Shown here piece by piece: positions 9,109 through 18,795 of a DNA stretch of 64,000 bases. The stretch is taken from assembly GCF_001475935.1 (NCBI RefSeq), contig NZ_LDQA01000045.1, forward strand, positions 62,001 to 126,000, read 5' to 3'. This DNA comes from Aureimonas ureilytica. GTDB taxonomy: Bacteria > Pseudomonadota > Alphaproteobacteria > Rhizobiales > Rhizobiaceae. Position 1 is the first letter of the stretch, and each line of letters opens with the position of its first letter. A program made the position numbers and the translations under genes. Under the pieces are notes generated by a model. The model was given only the letters and a program-made list of their open reading frames with translations. It was not told where the DNA came from and did not search any database.

Positions 9109-10344
9109 ATGTCCCTTTCCCCGAACGCGCCGGCTGTGCCGGACCCGTTCCGTCCCGAAAGCGTCGAGGCGCTGCGCGATGTCGTGGCCGAGGCGCTGGC
9201 CCGCAAGGAGCCGCTCGCCGTCGAGGGCCGTGGCTCCAAGGCGGGGCTCGGCCGCCCGGTGCAGGCCGCGCACACGCTGTCTCTCGCCGGTCTCTCCGGC
9301 GTCAATTTCTACGAGCCGGAAGAACTCGTCATCTCCGCCAGGGCCGGTACCCCGATCGCCGAGATCGAGGCGCTGCTCTCCGAGCGCGGCCAGCGCTTCG
9401 ATTTCGAGCCGATGGATTACGGCCCCTTGCACGGCCGCCCGGCCGGCGAGGGGACGATCGGCGGCGTGCTCGCCTGCAACCTGTCAGGCCCGCGCCGGCT
9501 GAAGCAGGGCGCGGCGCGCGATCATATTCTGGGCGTCATCGCCGTGTCGGGCCGGGGCGAAATCTTCCGCTCCGGCGGGCGCGTGGTGAAGAACGTCACG
9601 GGCTACGATCTGTCCAAGGGCATGGCCGGTTCCTACGGCACGCTCGCCGTCATGGCCGATGTCATCTTCAAGACCATGCCGCGCCCCCCGGCCGAGACGA
9701 CGCTGCTCCTGCGCGGCCTGTCGGACGGCGAGGCGGCGCAGGCCATGAGCGCGGCGCTCGGCTCCTCGGTCGAGGCTTCGGGCGCGTCGCATCTGCCCTA
9801 TGGCGTGGCGGCGCGCGTGATCAGTGGCGAGCTGGGCCGTGAGGCCGCGACCGCCATCCGGCTCGACGGGTTCGGCCCCTCCGTGGCCGCGCGCGCGCAG
9901 CATCTGAGCGCCGGCCTCTCCCGCGTCGGCCCGCTGGAGCGTCTGGAGGGCGAGGCGTCGGAGCGCTTCTGGCGCGACATCCGGGACGTCGCACCCTTTG
10001 CCGACGGCACCGAAAGCCCGGTCTGGCGCGTCTCCCTGCCGCCGATGCAGGGGCATGATTTCGTCATGGCGCTGCGGATGCAGGCGGCAGCCGACGCCTT
10101 CTACGATTGGCAGGGCGGCCTCGTCTGGCTGCGCATGGATGGCGGGCGCAGCGAGGCCGATCTCGTGCGCGGGCTGCTTGCGCGCCATGGCGGCGGCCAT
10201 GCGACGCTGGTGCGCGCGCCCGAGGCCGAGCGGCTGAGCCTTCCCGTCTTCCAGCCGCAGCCGGCCCCGCTCGCCGCCCTGTCCCGTCGCCTCAAGGATC
10301 AGTTCGATCCCGCCGGCATCCTCAATCCTGGCCGGATGGCTTGA
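9109..10344 (+). CDS. glcE: Glycolate oxidase, FAD-binding subunit GlcE
   Basis: A 411-aa second FAD-binding subunit of glycolate oxidase. The N-terminal PCMH domain has VEGRGSKAGLGRPVQ and GRPAGEGTIGGVLACNLSGP. Next come GRVVKNVTGYDLSKGMAGSYG and a shorter, less conserved C-terminal domain ending LKDQFDPAGILNPGRMA. It is required with GlcD and GlcF for activity in known systems. It sits between glcD (6-base gap) and glcF (4-base gap), so it is probably co-translated from one mRNA. Confidence 0.95.
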   Translation: MSLSPNAPAVPDPFRPESVEALRDVVAEALARKEPLAVEGRGSKAGLGRPVQAAHTLSLAGLSGVNFYEPEELVISARAGTPIAEIEALLSERGQRFDFEPMDYGPLHGRPAGEGTIGGVLACNLSGPRRLKQGAARDHILGVIAVSGRGEIFRSGGRVVKNVTGYDLSKGMAGSYGTLAVMADVIFKTMPRPPAETTLLLRGLSDGEAAQAMSAALGSSVEASGASHLPYGVAARVISGELGREAATAIRLDGFGPSVAARAQHLSAGLSRVGPLERLEGEASERFWRDIRDVAPFADGTESPVWRVSLPPMQGHDFVMALRMQAAADAFYDWQGGLVWLRMDGGRSEADLVRGLLARHGGGHATLVRAPEAERLSLPVFQPQPAPLAALSRRLKDQFDPAGILNPGRMA

Positions 10345-10348
10345 CCCG

Positions 10349-11692
10349 ATGCAAACCGCATTCACCCCGACGGCGCTTCAAAACCCGGACACGGCCGAGA
10401 GCGCCTCGATCATCCGCAAATGCGTCCATTGCGGCTTCTGCACGGCGACCTGCCCGACCTATGTGACGCTCGGCAACGAGCTCGACAGTCCGCGCGGGCG
10501 CATCTACCTCGTCAAGGAGATGCTGGAAAACGGCCGCCCGGCCGACGAGAAGACGGTCACGCATATCGACCGCTGCCTGTCCTGCCTGTCCTGCATGACG
10601 ACCTGCCCCTCGGGCGTGAACTACATGCATCTGGTGGACCATGCGCGCGCCCATATCGAGCGCACCTACAAGCGGCCCTTTGCAGACCGCATGATCCGCG
10701 AAGTGCTCGCCCGCGTCCTGCCCTATCCCGAGCGCTTCCGCTGGAGCTTGAAGCTCGCGCGCCTGGCGCGGCCCTTCGCGGACGCGCTCGCGGGCGTCAA
10801 GCCTCTGAAGCCGCTGGGTGCCATGCTGAAGCTCGCGCCGGCCCATGTGCCTGTGGCGTCCGCCAATGACCGGCCGGGCCTGCGCGCGCCCGCCGGCGCG
10901 GTGCAGAAGCGCGTGGCCTTGCTGCGCGGCTGCGCCCAATCCGTGCTCGACCCCGGCATCAACGAATCCACCGTCAGGCTTCTCAACCGGCTCGGCGTCG
11001 AAATCGTCTTGCCGAAGGGGGAGGGGTGCTGCGGCGCGCTGACCCACCATATGGGCCGCGAGGAAGAGGCGCTGGATTTTGCCCGGCGCAATGTCGATGT
11101 CTGGGCGGCGGAAGCCGAGCGCTCGGGGCTCGACGCCATCGTCATCACCGCGTCGGGCTGCGGCACCGTGATCAAGGATTACGGTCATATGCTGCGCCTC
11201 GACCCCGCCTATGCCGAAAAGGCCGCGCGCGTTTCGGCATTGGCCAAGGACGTCACGGAATTCCTGTCCAGCCTCGACCTGCCGCTGCCGGCGAACCCGG
11301 TCGAGGCCATTGTCGCCTATCACTCCGCCTGCTCCATGCAGCACGGGCAGAAGATCACACAGGCGCCCAAAGTGCTCCTCGCGCAGGCCGGCTTCACCGT
11401 CCGCGACGTGCCGGAAGGGCATTTGTGCTGCGGTTCGGCCGGCACCTACAACATCCTTCAGCCCGAGATTTCGGCCAAGCTGCGCGACCGCAAGGTCGCC
11501 AATATCGAGCGCGTGAAGCCCGACCTGATCGCCACCGGCAATATCGGCTGCATGACGCAGATTGGCTCGGCCACGGGCATTCCGATCCTGCACACGATCG
11601 AACTGCTCGACTGGGCCTTCGGCGGAGAGAAGCCCGCCAAGCTCGCCGGCCGCGACTTTCGCCGGGTCGAACGCAAGGTTGCAGCCGAATAG
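10349..11692 (+). CDS. glcF: Glycolate oxidase iron-sulfur subunit GlcF
   Basis: A 447-aa iron-sulfur electron-transfer subunit. Two 4Fe-4S motifs are visible: Cys25/28/31/35 in CVHCGFCTATCP and Cys76/79/82/86 in CLSCLSCMTTCP. Two CCG domains follow (GEGCCGALTHHMG and GHLCCGSAGTYN), as in heterodisulfide-reductase-like subunits. It passes electrons from the FAD subunits toward the quinone pool (family knowledge). It is the last gene of glcDEF, followed by a strong terminator. Confidence 0.95.
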   Translation: MQTAFTPTALQNPDTAESASIIRKCVHCGFCTATCPTYVTLGNELDSPRGRIYLVKEMLENGRPADEKTVTHIDRCLSCLSCMTTCPSGVNYMHLVDHARAHIERTYKRPFADRMIREVLARVLPYPERFRWSLKLARLARPFADALAGVKPLKPLGAMLKLAPAHVPVASANDRPGLRAPAGAVQKRVALLRGCAQSVLDPGINESTVRLLNRLGVEIVLPKGEGCCGALTHHMGREEEALDFARRNVDVWAAEAERSGLDAIVITASGCGTVIKDYGHMLRLDPAYAEKAARVSALAKDVTEFLSSLDLPLPANPVEAIVAYHSACSMQHGQKITQAPKVLLAQAGFTVRDVPEGHLCCGSAGTYNILQPEISAKLRDRKVANIERVKPDLIATGNIGCMTQIGSATGIPILHTIELLDWAFGGEKPAKLAGRDFRRVERKVAAE

Positions 11693-11712
11693 GCAGAGAC
11701 GCCAAGCGCAAC

Positions 11713-11744
11713 AAAAAAGGCCCGCCAACGAGCGGGCCTTTTTT
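11713..11744. terminator. Bidirectional terminator after glcDEF
   Basis: A perfect inverted repeat AAAAAAGGCCCGC / GCGGGCCTTTTTT with a 6-base loop. It lies between convergent glcF and the L,D-transpeptidase gene, with six A on one side and six T on the other. Confidence 0.95.
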
Positions 11745-11763
11745 CATGGAACTTAAAGCCGGA

Positions 11764-12537
11764 TCAGCCGCCGAAGACCGAGGCCAGCAGGCCGCGGCCG
11801 GGCTGGCGAACCGTGCCGGCTTCCGCATAGACGCCGCTGCCGGACTGACCGGGGCCGAGCACGATGACCTTGGTGCCGCGATCGGCACGCGAGTAGAGAT
11901 GGGTCACGTCCTCGTTCATCATGCGGATGCAGCCCGACGACATGTTGAGGCCGATCGTCCAGGGCTGGTTGGTGCCATGGATGCGGAACATGGAATCGCC
12001 GCCGCCGCGATAGAGATACATGGCGCGCGCGCCGAGCGGATTGTCCGGGCCGCCGGCCATATAGGCGGGCAGGATATGGCCCTTGGCGCGCTCGCGGGCG
12101 ACCATCGTGGCCGGCGGGGTCCAGCCCGGCCATTCGGCCTTGCGGCCGATCTTCATCGTGCCGCCCCAGGCGAAGCCTTCCTTGCCGACGCCAACGCCAT
12201 AGCGCGTCGCCATGCCGCCCGGCTCGACGAAATACAGGAACTTGCGGTCCGTATCGATGATGATCGTGCCGGGCTTCTCTTGGGTGGAGATGCGCACGGT
12301 CTGGCGCTTGAAGCGCGGATCGACCGGGCGCATGGCCTGCGGCTGGCGCGCCACGCGCACCGGAGCCCGGCCGAGTGTGGCGCCCGCGCTCGGCACCGTG
12401 GCATTCGCGCCGCCGCCGCGCACAACCCATTGCTGGGTGCTGTGGTCGAAATAGCGCGTTTCCGCGCTGGCGCTTCCCATCAGGACGAGGCTGGCGAGCC
12501 CCGCGAGCATGGCCGTTTTGGACGAGATGATACGCAT
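11764..12537 (-). CDS. L,D-transpeptidase (YkuD domain), copy 1
   Basis: A 257-aa secreted enzyme of the ErfK/YbiS/YcfS/YnhG (YkuD) type, which makes 3-3 cross-links in peptidoglycan or attaches proteins to it. Residues 1-25 are a signal peptide ending GSASA. The YkuD domain runs from about residue 89 (PGTIIIDTDRKFLYFVE) to 235. The active site is His187 in HGTNQPWTIG and Cys203 in SSGCIRM; the usual SHGC is SSGC here. A proline- and arginine-rich linker (about 40-85) separates signal and domain. It lies downstream of its paralogue on the same strand with 144 bp between. Confidence 0.93.
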   Translation of the reverse strand: MRIISSKTAMLAGLASLVLMGSASAETRYFDHSTQQWVVRGGGANATVPSAGATLGRAPVRVARQPQAMRPVDPRFKRQTVRISTQEKPGTIIIDTDRKFLYFVEPGGMATRYGVGVGKEGFAWGGTMKIGRKAEWPGWTPPATMVARERAKGHILPAYMAGGPDNPLGARAMYLYRGGGDSMFRIHGTNQPWTIGLNMSSGCIRMMNEDVTHLYSRADRGTKVIVLGPGQSGSGVYAEAGTVRQPGRGLLASVFGG

Positions 12538-12681
12538 CGAACAATCCTTCGAAACGGGCGAAAACTTGAATTAAAACAATCCGGTCGCGAGACTCTTCGC
12601 CGGCCTTATCGTGTCAGGGAAGATGGGGCGCGGGCAGGTGAGGAAACCGCCCTCGCGCGCGATTGTCCCGACCTGTTGCCG

Positions 12682-13578
12682 TTAGAGCACAATCACGCGC
12701 GCACCGACCGGCACGCGGTCATAGAGATCGACGACATCCTCGTTCCGCATTCGAATGCAGCCGGAGGACACCGCCTGACCGATGGTCCAGGGCTGGTTGG
12801 TGCCGTGAATTCGATAGAGCGAGGAGCCGAGATAAAGCGCGCGGGCGCCGAGCGGGTTCTCGATGCCGCCTTCCATGCGCGCCGGCAGGATGCGCCCCTT
12901 GGCGCGCTCGCGCGCGACCATCTCGGAGGGCGGGGTCCAATCCGGCCATTCCGCCTTACGGCTGACGCGGTGCGTGCCGGCCCATTCGAAGCCCGGCTTG
13001 CCGACGCCCACGCCATAGCGCGTGGCCCGTCCATTGGCTTCCACGAGGTAAAGGAAGCGGGCGTTGGTATCGATCACCACCGTACCCGGCGCATAATCGG
13101 AATAGGCGACCTCCTGCGGCAGGAAGGCCGGCGCGAGCGCGCGCGGGGCGGTGTTGCGCTGGCCCAAGCGTCGGGTCGCAGGCTCGGGTGCCATATGGCG
13201 GGCAGGGGCGCTCGCGCTGGCAAAAAGCGGCTGGCGCTCGCGACGGCGCTCCACATGGCGGCGCGCGACCGGCGGCGGGGATGCGCCCAGAACCACAGGG
13301 TCGGCTGACTGGTAGGAGCCAAGCGGCTCCACCGGCCCACCATCGCGGCGGACGACGCCCACGGGGATGTTGCCCCGGAAGATCACCGTGCCGGCCGGAT
13401 AGGCCTGCGTCAAAGTCTGCGCCTGATAGCCCGGCACGACGCCGCTGCCCGGCGAAAGCTGGAGCACGCGCTCGGCCGCCTCGCGCCGGTCGAGGCTCAA
13501 GGGGCGGCGCTCCTGCGCCTGCACGGCGGTCAGAGTCGTGACGATAAGGGAAAACGCCAGAAGAGGGCGAGCGAACAT
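12682..13578 (-). CDS. L,D-transpeptidase (YkuD domain), copy 2
   Basis: A 298-aa paralogue of the neighbouring transpeptidase. The signal peptide ends near residue 21 (TAVQA). A long arginine/proline-rich region (about 22-150) precedes the YkuD domain, which begins APGTVVIDTNARFLYLVE. Active-site residues are His258 (HGTNQPWTIG) and Cys274 (SSGCIRM), with the same spacing of 16 as in copy 1. The two proteins share long identical blocks such as TPPxxMVARERAKG and NPLGARA, which points to tandem duplication. The domain ends exactly at ARVIVL with no tail, unlike copy 1. Confidence 0.93.
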   Translation of the reverse strand: MFARPLLAFSLIVTTLTAVQAQERRPLSLDRREAAERVLQLSPGSGVVPGYQAQTLTQAYPAGTVIFRGNIPVGVVRRDGGPVEPLGSYQSADPVVLGASPPPVARRHVERRRERQPLFASASAPARHMAPEPATRRLGQRNTAPRALAPAFLPQEVAYSDYAPGTVVIDTNARFLYLVEANGRATRYGVGVGKPGFEWAGTHRVSRKAEWPDWTPPSEMVARERAKGRILPARMEGGIENPLGARALYLGSSLYRIHGTNQPWTIGQAVSSGCIRMRNEDVVDLYDRVPVGARVIVL

Positions 13579-13732
13579 CAGCGGACACCTCGGGGGTCGC
13601 GAAAGGCTCGGGAACGAGCCGCTTGGCGCGAGGATGCCGCCGTAAATTTGAGCGATTGGTGAATCGATGACGTTTGGTCACCTGTTCCCCCCGCTCGGGT
13701 GCGATCATGGTGAAGAGTGTGCTAACGACCCT

Positions 13733-14479
13733 TCACAGGCGCAGACGCCGCTTAACCTCTTTCAGAATGGTCGGCAGAAGGGGCGCGGCGTCGCCTCGAC
13801 TCATGCCGGGCGTTAGACGCTCGTCATAAAGCATGTTCATGAGAACCCGGTCATAGGGCGTGAATCGGGTCAGCTTCGACGTGTCGTTGAAGACGCTTTG
13901 CGGCGCGTCGGAATTATCGTTGAGCGGGCCGAGCCCTTGCAGCACCTCCTCGATCAGGCAGCGGCGAAACAGAAGGTCGCCATCGTCCGACACGATGATC
14001 GCGTCCGCCCGCGTGATGCCGGAGCGCCCGTAGCTGGCGCGCGCGATGCAATTGCCCGGCGTGGTGCCGAAGGGGCGGTGATAGACCTCCCGCCCGACGC
14101 GCTGGTAATCGTCGCGATCCACCACATGCACCACGAAATTCGCCGCCTCGCCCCGCTTGGCCATCGTGATGTCGAGCCCATCCACCTGCCGGTTGATCTC
14201 CCGTACGAAGCTGGCCACGGCCGGCTCGCGGTCGATCTCGGAGTCGTTTTCGACCCGCACGCGGACAGGGCCGGGAAATTTCTTGAGATAGCTCGAATCG
14301 CTGAACGCTCCGGTGATCTCGGCGCTGAAGACCACCGCGTCGAAGCCCTCGATCATCTTGGCGTCGGAGGGCAGGGCTTGCGCCAGCGCCGGATCGGCGA
14401 AGGCCAAAAGGAGAAGTGCGAGCGCCAGTAGCCGTCGATGGCCGGACGCAAGGTGGGAGAGGGGACGCGGGGCAGGCAT
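13733..14479 (-). CDS. DUF2927 domain exported protein
   Basis: A 248-aa protein with an N-terminal signal peptide (hydrophobic LLALALLLLAFADPALA, cleaved near ALA|QA). The rest matches the DUF2927 family: FPGPVRVRVEND in the first third, FVVHVVDRDDY in the middle and the characteristic CLIEEVLQGLGPLNDN followed by VFND. The ATG at 14479 is preferred because the upstream TTG alternative at 14545 has no better site and would add a non-secretory extension. Biochemical function is unknown. It lies upstream of the two transpeptidases on the same strand, which hints at a role in the envelope (inference). Confidence 0.85.
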   Translation of the reverse strand: MPAPRPLSHLASGHRRLLALALLLLAFADPALAQALPSDAKMIEGFDAVVFSAEITGAFSDSSYLKKFPGPVRVRVENDSEIDREPAVASFVREINRQVDGLDITMAKRGEAANFVVHVVDRDDYQRVGREVYHRPFGTTPGNCIARASYGRSGITRADAIIVSDDGDLLFRRCLIEEVLQGLGPLNDNSDAPQSVFNDTSKLTRFTPYDRVLMNMLYDERLTPGMSRGDAAPLLPTILKEVKRRLRL

Positions 14480-14613
14480 GGCGGCGGACTCGGGAGGAGC
14501 GGACGGGAGGCCCCTGTTTGTGCGGCGCTGCGCGGGCCAAGGCAAGTCGCCTTGCGGTGATCACGGGGAATAGCTCGCTTGCTCGGCTCTCTGCGGGGAT
14601 GCAAATTCAGCCC

Positions 14614-15282
14614 ATGAGCGAACGCACCGACTCCGCACCCGAATCGCCCCTCGCGCCCGGCCTTCTTCTGGGTGCCGATGGTCAGCCGCGCTGCGCCTGG
14701 GCCGGCGCGGGCGAGGATTATGTGCGCTATCACGACGAGGAATGGGGGCGGCCGAGCGCCGACGATACCAGGCTCTTCGAAAAGCTCTGCCTCGAAGGCT
14801 TTCAGTCCGGCCTGTCCTGGATCACCATCCTGCGCAAGCGCGCGCATTTCCGCGAGCGTTTCGATGGGTTCGAGATCGAGCGCGTGGCCGCCTTCGACGA
14901 GGCTGACATCGATTCCATCGTCGCCGATCCCGGCGTCATCCGCCATCGCGGCAAGATCGTCTCCACGATCAACAATGCCCGCCGCGCCCTGGCGCTGCGC
15001 GAGAAGACGGGCGCAAGCCTCGCCGCCTTTCTCTGGCGTTTCGAGCCGCCGGCGAGCGAGCGGCCCGAGCGCATGACGCTCGAATGGGCGCGGGCGAATC
15101 CGCAGACGCCGGCTTCCCAGCGCCTGTCCAAGGCGCTGCGGGCGGAAGGCTTCAGCTTCGTCGGCCCGACCACGGCCTATGCCTTCATGCAGTCCATGGG
15201 CTTCGTGAACGACCATATGGAGGGCTGCTGCATCCGGGCCGAATGCGAGGCGGCGCGGCAAAACTTCGTCCGGCCGCGCTGA
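14614..15282 (+). CDS. tag: DNA-3-methyladenine glycosylase I
   Basis: A 222-aa constitutive DNA glycosylase that removes 3-methyladenine in base-excision repair. Visible family blocks are CAWAGAGEDYVRYHDEEWG near the N-terminus, LFEKLCLEGFQSGLSW, and the zinc-site end FVNDHMEGCCIRAEC. The helix-hairpin-helix-like domain spans most of the protein. The ATG at 14614 is chosen; an ATG at 14599 (five residues longer) is equally possible because GGGGA lies closer to it. It diverges from the DUF2927 gene and lies upstream of the histidine genes without obvious coupling. Confidence 0.93.
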   Translation: MSERTDSAPESPLAPGLLLGADGQPRCAWAGAGEDYVRYHDEEWGRPSADDTRLFEKLCLEGFQSGLSWITILRKRAHFRERFDGFEIERVAAFDEADIDSIVADPGVIRHRGKIVSTINNARRALALREKTGASLAAFLWRFEPPASERPERMTLEWARANPQTPASQRLSKALRAEGFSFVGPTTAYAFMQSMGFVNDHMEGCCIRAECEAARQNFVRPR

Positions 15283-15366
15283 ACATGGCGTCAGCCTTGC
15301 CGCTCCGGCGTTCCATGGGCTAGGACGCGGGGTAACTCAGTCCTTACTTATCTCGCAGGCAATCCC

Positions 15367-16887
15367 ATGGCCCCCAAGAAGCCCTCCCGCGTGAAGGCCC
15401 GCCAGCCGCGCGGCTTCGTGGATCGCACATCCGCCGATCTCCTGGCGCAGGAGCGGATGCTCGGCATCATCCGCCGCGTCTACGAGACCTATGGGTTCGA
15501 GCCCGTGGAAACGCCGTTCTTCGAATATACGGACGCGCTCGGCAAGTTCCTGCCCGATTCGGACCGGCCCAACGAAGGCGTCTTCTCGCTGCAGGACGAC
15601 GACGAGGAATGGCTGAGCTTGCGCTACGACCTGACCGCGCCGCTCGCCCGCCATGTCGCGGAGAATTTCGAGGACCTGCCCAAGCCCTACCGCTCCTACC
15701 GGGCAGGCTATGTCTTCCGCAACGAGAAGCCCGGCCCCGGCCGCTTCCGCCAGTTCATGCAGTTCGACGCCGATATCGTAGGCGCGCCGAACGTCTCGGC
15801 CGATGCCGAGATGGCCATGATGATGGCCGACACGATGGAGGCGCTCGGCATCGAGCGCGGCCAGTATGTGATCCGCGTCAACAACCGCAAGGTTCTGGAC
15901 GGCATTCTCGACGCGATCGGGCTGGAGGGCGACGCCCCGCGCCGGCTCACCGTGCTGCGCGCGCTCGACAAGTTCGACAAGTTCGGCGCGGAGGGCGTGC
16001 GCCTGCTGCTCGGCCCCGGCCGCCTGGACGAGGGCGGCGGCAAGGGCGACTTCACCAAGGGTGCCGAACTGCCCGACGAGGCGATCACCCGCGTCCTGCG
16101 CATTTTCGAACTGGCGGACGCTTCGGGCGAGGCGCGTCTCGACGCCGTTCGCGCGGCCTTCGGCGGGCATCCAGTGGTGGACGAGGGCCTCGGCGAACTC
16201 GACCAGATCCGCGCCTTCGCGGTGGCGGCCGGCTATGGCGACGAGCGGGTGCTGATCGACCCCTCCGTCGTGCGCGGCCTCGAATATTACACCGGCCCCG
16301 TTTTCGAGGCCGAGCTTCTGTTCGATGTCGTGAACGAGAAGGGGCAGAAGGTGCAGTTCGGCTCGGTCGGCGGCGGCGGGCGCTATGACGGGCTCGTCTC
16401 GCGCTTCATGTCGACGCCCGTTCCCGCCACCGGCTTTTCCATCGGCGTCTCGCGCCTCCAGACCGCGCTGAAGAATCTCGGCCGCCTCGGCAACGAATCC
16501 CTGCCCGGCCCCGTCGTCGTCACCGTCATGGACCGCGACCGGATGGCCGATTACCAGCGCATGGCGACGCTGCTGCGCCGCGAGCTGAACGGCGAAGGCC
16601 GGCCGCTCGTGCCGGTCGAGGTCTTCCAGGGCAATCCCAAGCAGTTCGGCAAGCAGCTGCAATATGCCGACCGGCGCGGCGCTCCCGTCGTCGTCATCCA
16701 GGGCGGCGATGAAAAGGCGGCCGGCAAGGTGCAGGTCAAGGATCTCGTGGAAGGCAAGCGCCTCGCCGCCGGGATCGAGGACAATGCCGAATGGCGCGAG
16801 GCGCGCGCGGGGCAGGAACTCGTGGACGAGGCCGATCTCGTGGCGGCCGTGCGCCGCATCCTCGACCGCCACGCCGGGCGCTCGTGA
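15367..16887 (+). CDS. hisS: Histidyl-tRNA synthetase
   Basis: A 506-aa class II aminoacyl-tRNA synthetase charging tRNA-His. Motif 2 is visible around [19 protein letters not shown] and the histidine-specific region as [13 protein letters not shown], followed by motif 3 FSIGVSRL. The C-terminal anticodon-binding domain begins near residue 375 ([13 protein letters not shown]). This is the long alphaproteobacterial form, which also carries a basic N-terminal stretch ([16 protein letters not shown]). It is followed 10 bases later by hisZ, its diverged paralogue, in a likely operon hisS-hisZ-hisG. Confidence 0.96.
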   Translation: MAPKKPSRVKARQPRGFVDRTSADLLAQERMLGIIRRVYETYGFEPVETPFFEYTDALGKFLPDSDRPNEGVFSLQDDDEEWLSLRYDLTAPLARHVAENFEDLPKPYRSYRAGYVFRNEKPGPGRFRQFMQFDADIVGAPNVSADAEMAMMMADTMEALGIERGQYVIRVNNRKVLDGILDAIGLEGDAPRRLTVLRALDKFDKFGAEGVRLLLGPGRLDEGGGKGDFTKGAELPDEAITRVLRIFELADASGEARLDAVRAAFGGHPVVDEGLGELDQIRAFAVAAGYGDERVLIDPSVVRGLEYYTGPVFEAELLFDVVNEKGQKVQFGSVGGGGRYDGLVSRFMSTPVPATGFSIGVSRLQTALKNLGRLGNESLPGPVVVTVMDRDRMADYQRMATLLRRELNGEGRPLVPVEVFQGNPKQFGKQLQYADRRGAPVVVIQGGDEKAAGKVQVKDLVEGKRLAAGIEDNAEWREARAGQELVDEADLVAAVRRILDRHAGRS

Positions 16888-16897
16888 GGGCGAATCC

Positions 16898-18052
16898 ATG
16901 AGCCGGCTTTTTCCGGCGGCCGAAACCGGCACGCCCTTCGACGGCGCGCTGGCGCGTTTCTTCGCCTCGGTCGGCGCTTCGCTGGTTTCGACGCCGCTCC
17001 TGCAGCGCGCCGAGCCCTATCTCGACACGGCCGGCGAGGATCTGCGCCGGCGCATCTTCCTGACGCGGGGCGAGGGCGGCGAAACGCTGTGCCTGCGCCC
17101 CGACTTCACCATTCCCGTCTGCCTCGCCCATATCGAGGGCGACGAGGCTCTCCCGCGCCGCTACGCCTATAACGGGCTCGTCTTCCGCCAGCGGCGAGGC
17201 GAGGCGGCGGAGTTCCGCCAGGCCGGCATCGAGAATCTGGGCGACACCGACCGCGCCCGCGCCGACGCGGCGACGCTCGCCGAAGCGCTGACGGCGCTCG
17301 CCGCCTGCGGTCTAGCCGAGGCTGAGCGCCTGTCAATCACCATCGGCGATCAGGGCCTGTTCGAGGCGGTGTTGAAGGCGCTGGACCTCCCAGTCGGCTG
17401 GCAGCGGCGGCTGATCCGCACCTTCGGCCAGAACGATCTCTTGGCGCGGGCGCTCGAAACGCTGGCGTCCGACCGATCGGGCGAGGTCGAGAATATCGCG
17501 CCGGACGCCTTGGCCCTCGCCCGCGAAGACCGGCTCGCGGAGCTGGAAGCCTTGGTGCAGGCGCGCATGGACGACGCGGGCCTGCCCCCCAATCGCAGCC
17601 GATCTCCGGCCGAGATCGCGGCGCGGCTGGCGGAGAAAGTACGCCTGTCCGACACGCGCCTGCGCGGCGCGGCACTGGAGCGCCTGCGTGCTTTCCTGTC
17701 GCTCGACTGCGCGGTGTCAGAGGCCTCCGAGCGTCTGCGCGCGCTGGCGGACGAGCATGGGCTCGACCTTGCGGGCGCGCTCGCCTTTTTCGACGCGCGG
17801 GCCGAGGCGCTGGCGGCGGCCGGCGTCGATCTTTCGACCCTGCGCTATCGCGCGGCCTTCGGGCGCACGCTCGACTATTATACGGGCTTCGTCTTCGAGA
17901 TCGGTGCGCCGGGTTTGGGCGAGCCGCTGGCGGGCGGCGGCCGCTATGACCGCCTCGTGTCCTATCTCGGCGCGCGTGAGCCCATTCCGGCCGTCGGCTT
18001 TGCCCTGTATCTCGACCGCCTGCCCAAGGCCCAGAAGGAGGCGCGGCCATGA
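16898..18052 (+). CDS. hisZ: ATP phosphoribosyltransferase regulatory subunit HisZ
   Basis: A 384-aa HisS-like protein without aminoacylation function that forms a complex with the short HisG and is needed for its activity and histidine feedback. Synthetase-like blocks remain: [27 protein letters not shown], and a variant histidine box [13 protein letters not shown] with [13 protein letters not shown]. The anticodon domain of HisS is missing, as expected. The start at 16898 fits the N-terminus of the family. Its TGA overlaps the ATG of hisG (ATGA), so the two are translationally coupled. Confidence 0.95.
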   Translation: MSRLFPAAETGTPFDGALARFFASVGASLVSTPLLQRAEPYLDTAGEDLRRRIFLTRGEGGETLCLRPDFTIPVCLAHIEGDEALPRRYAYNGLVFRQRRGEAAEFRQAGIENLGDTDRARADAATLAEALTALAACGLAEAERLSITIGDQGLFEAVLKALDLPVGWQRRLIRTFGQNDLLARALETLASDRSGEVENIAPDALALAREDRLAELEALVQARMDDAGLPPNRSRSPAEIAARLAEKVRLSDTRLRGAALERLRAFLSLDCAVSEASERLRALADEHGLDLAGALAFFDARAEALAAAGVDLSTLRYRAAFGRTLDYYTGFVFEIGAPGLGEPLAGGGRYDRLVSYLGAREPIPAVGFALYLDRLPKAQKEARP

Positions 18053-18741
18053 CGCTGACGCTCGCCATCCCGTCCAAGGGCCGGCTCAAGGAGCAATGCG
18101 TGGCCTCGCTGGCCTCGGCCGGCATCACGGTTCACCCGAGCGACGACGCGCGCTCCTATCGCACCCGCACGGAGGGCATGGAGGGGCTGGACGTGCTTCT
18201 GCTTTCGGCCTCCGAGATCGCGCGCGAGCTGCGCGACGGGGCGATCGATCTGGGCGTGACGGGCGAAGACTTGCTTCGCGAGACCATGCCCGATTTCGAC
18301 GAGCGCGGCCGCATCGTCTCCCGCCTCGGCTTCGGCCATGCCGATGTCGTGGTCGCCGTGCCCGATAGCTGGCTCGATGTGGAAACGATGGAAGACCTCG
18401 GCGATGTCGCGGCCGGCTACCGCGCCGCCCATGGCCGACGCCTGCGCATCGCCACGAAATACTGGCGTCTGACGCAGGGCTTCTTCACCAAGAGCCACGG
18501 CATCCAGAGCTATCGCATCGTGGAAAGCTTGGGCGCGACGGAAGGCGCGCCGGCGGCGGGCTCGGCCGATATCATCGTGGACATCACCTCCACGGGCTCG
18601 ACGCTGACGGCCAATCACCTGCGCGTTCTCAAAGACGGCACGATCCTTCGCTCGGAGGCCTGCTTGGCGCTGGCGACCAAGCCGCGCGAGGCTTTGGACG
18701 AAGCGGCGCTGGCCGAGCTTGTCAGGCGTTTCGAGAGCTGA
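18049..18741 (+). CDS. hisG: ATP phosphoribosyltransferase catalytic subunit, short form
   Basis: A 230-aa short-form HisG that catalyses the first step of histidine synthesis, transfer of phosphoribosyl from PRPP to ATP. The N-terminus [11 protein letters not shown] is characteristic, and the PRPP loop is [20 protein letters not shown]. The C-terminal regulatory domain of long HisG is absent, which agrees with the adjacent hisZ. It overlaps hisZ by 4 bases. A short GC hairpin without a clear T run follows the gene. Confidence 0.96.
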   Translation: MTLTLAIPSKGRLKEQCVASLASAGITVHPSDDARSYRTRTEGMEGLDVLLLSASEIARELRDGAIDLGVTGEDLLRETMPDFDERGRIVSRLGFGHADVVVAVPDSWLDVETMEDLGDVAAGYRAAHGRRLRIATKYWRLTQGFFTKSHGIQSYRIVESLGATEGAPAAGSADIIVDITSTGSTLTANHLRVLKDGTILRSEACLALATKPREALDEAALAELVRRFES

Positions 18742-18750
18742 AACGCCAAG

Positions 18751-18770
18751 CGGCCGCCCGAAGGCGGCCG
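18751..18770. terminator. Weak hairpin after hisG
   Basis: An 8-bp GC stem CGGCCGCC / GGCGGCCG with loop CGAA between the convergent hisG and DoxX genes. There is no T tract on either side, so intrinsic termination is uncertain. Confidence 0.45.
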
Positions 18771-18795
18771 CCGCGAATGCTCAACGGTTAGAGGC

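Noticed and set aside
11026..13308. A 760-codon frame on the plus strand across glcF and both transpeptidases
   Set aside because: It crosses three real genes in other frames and a strong terminator.
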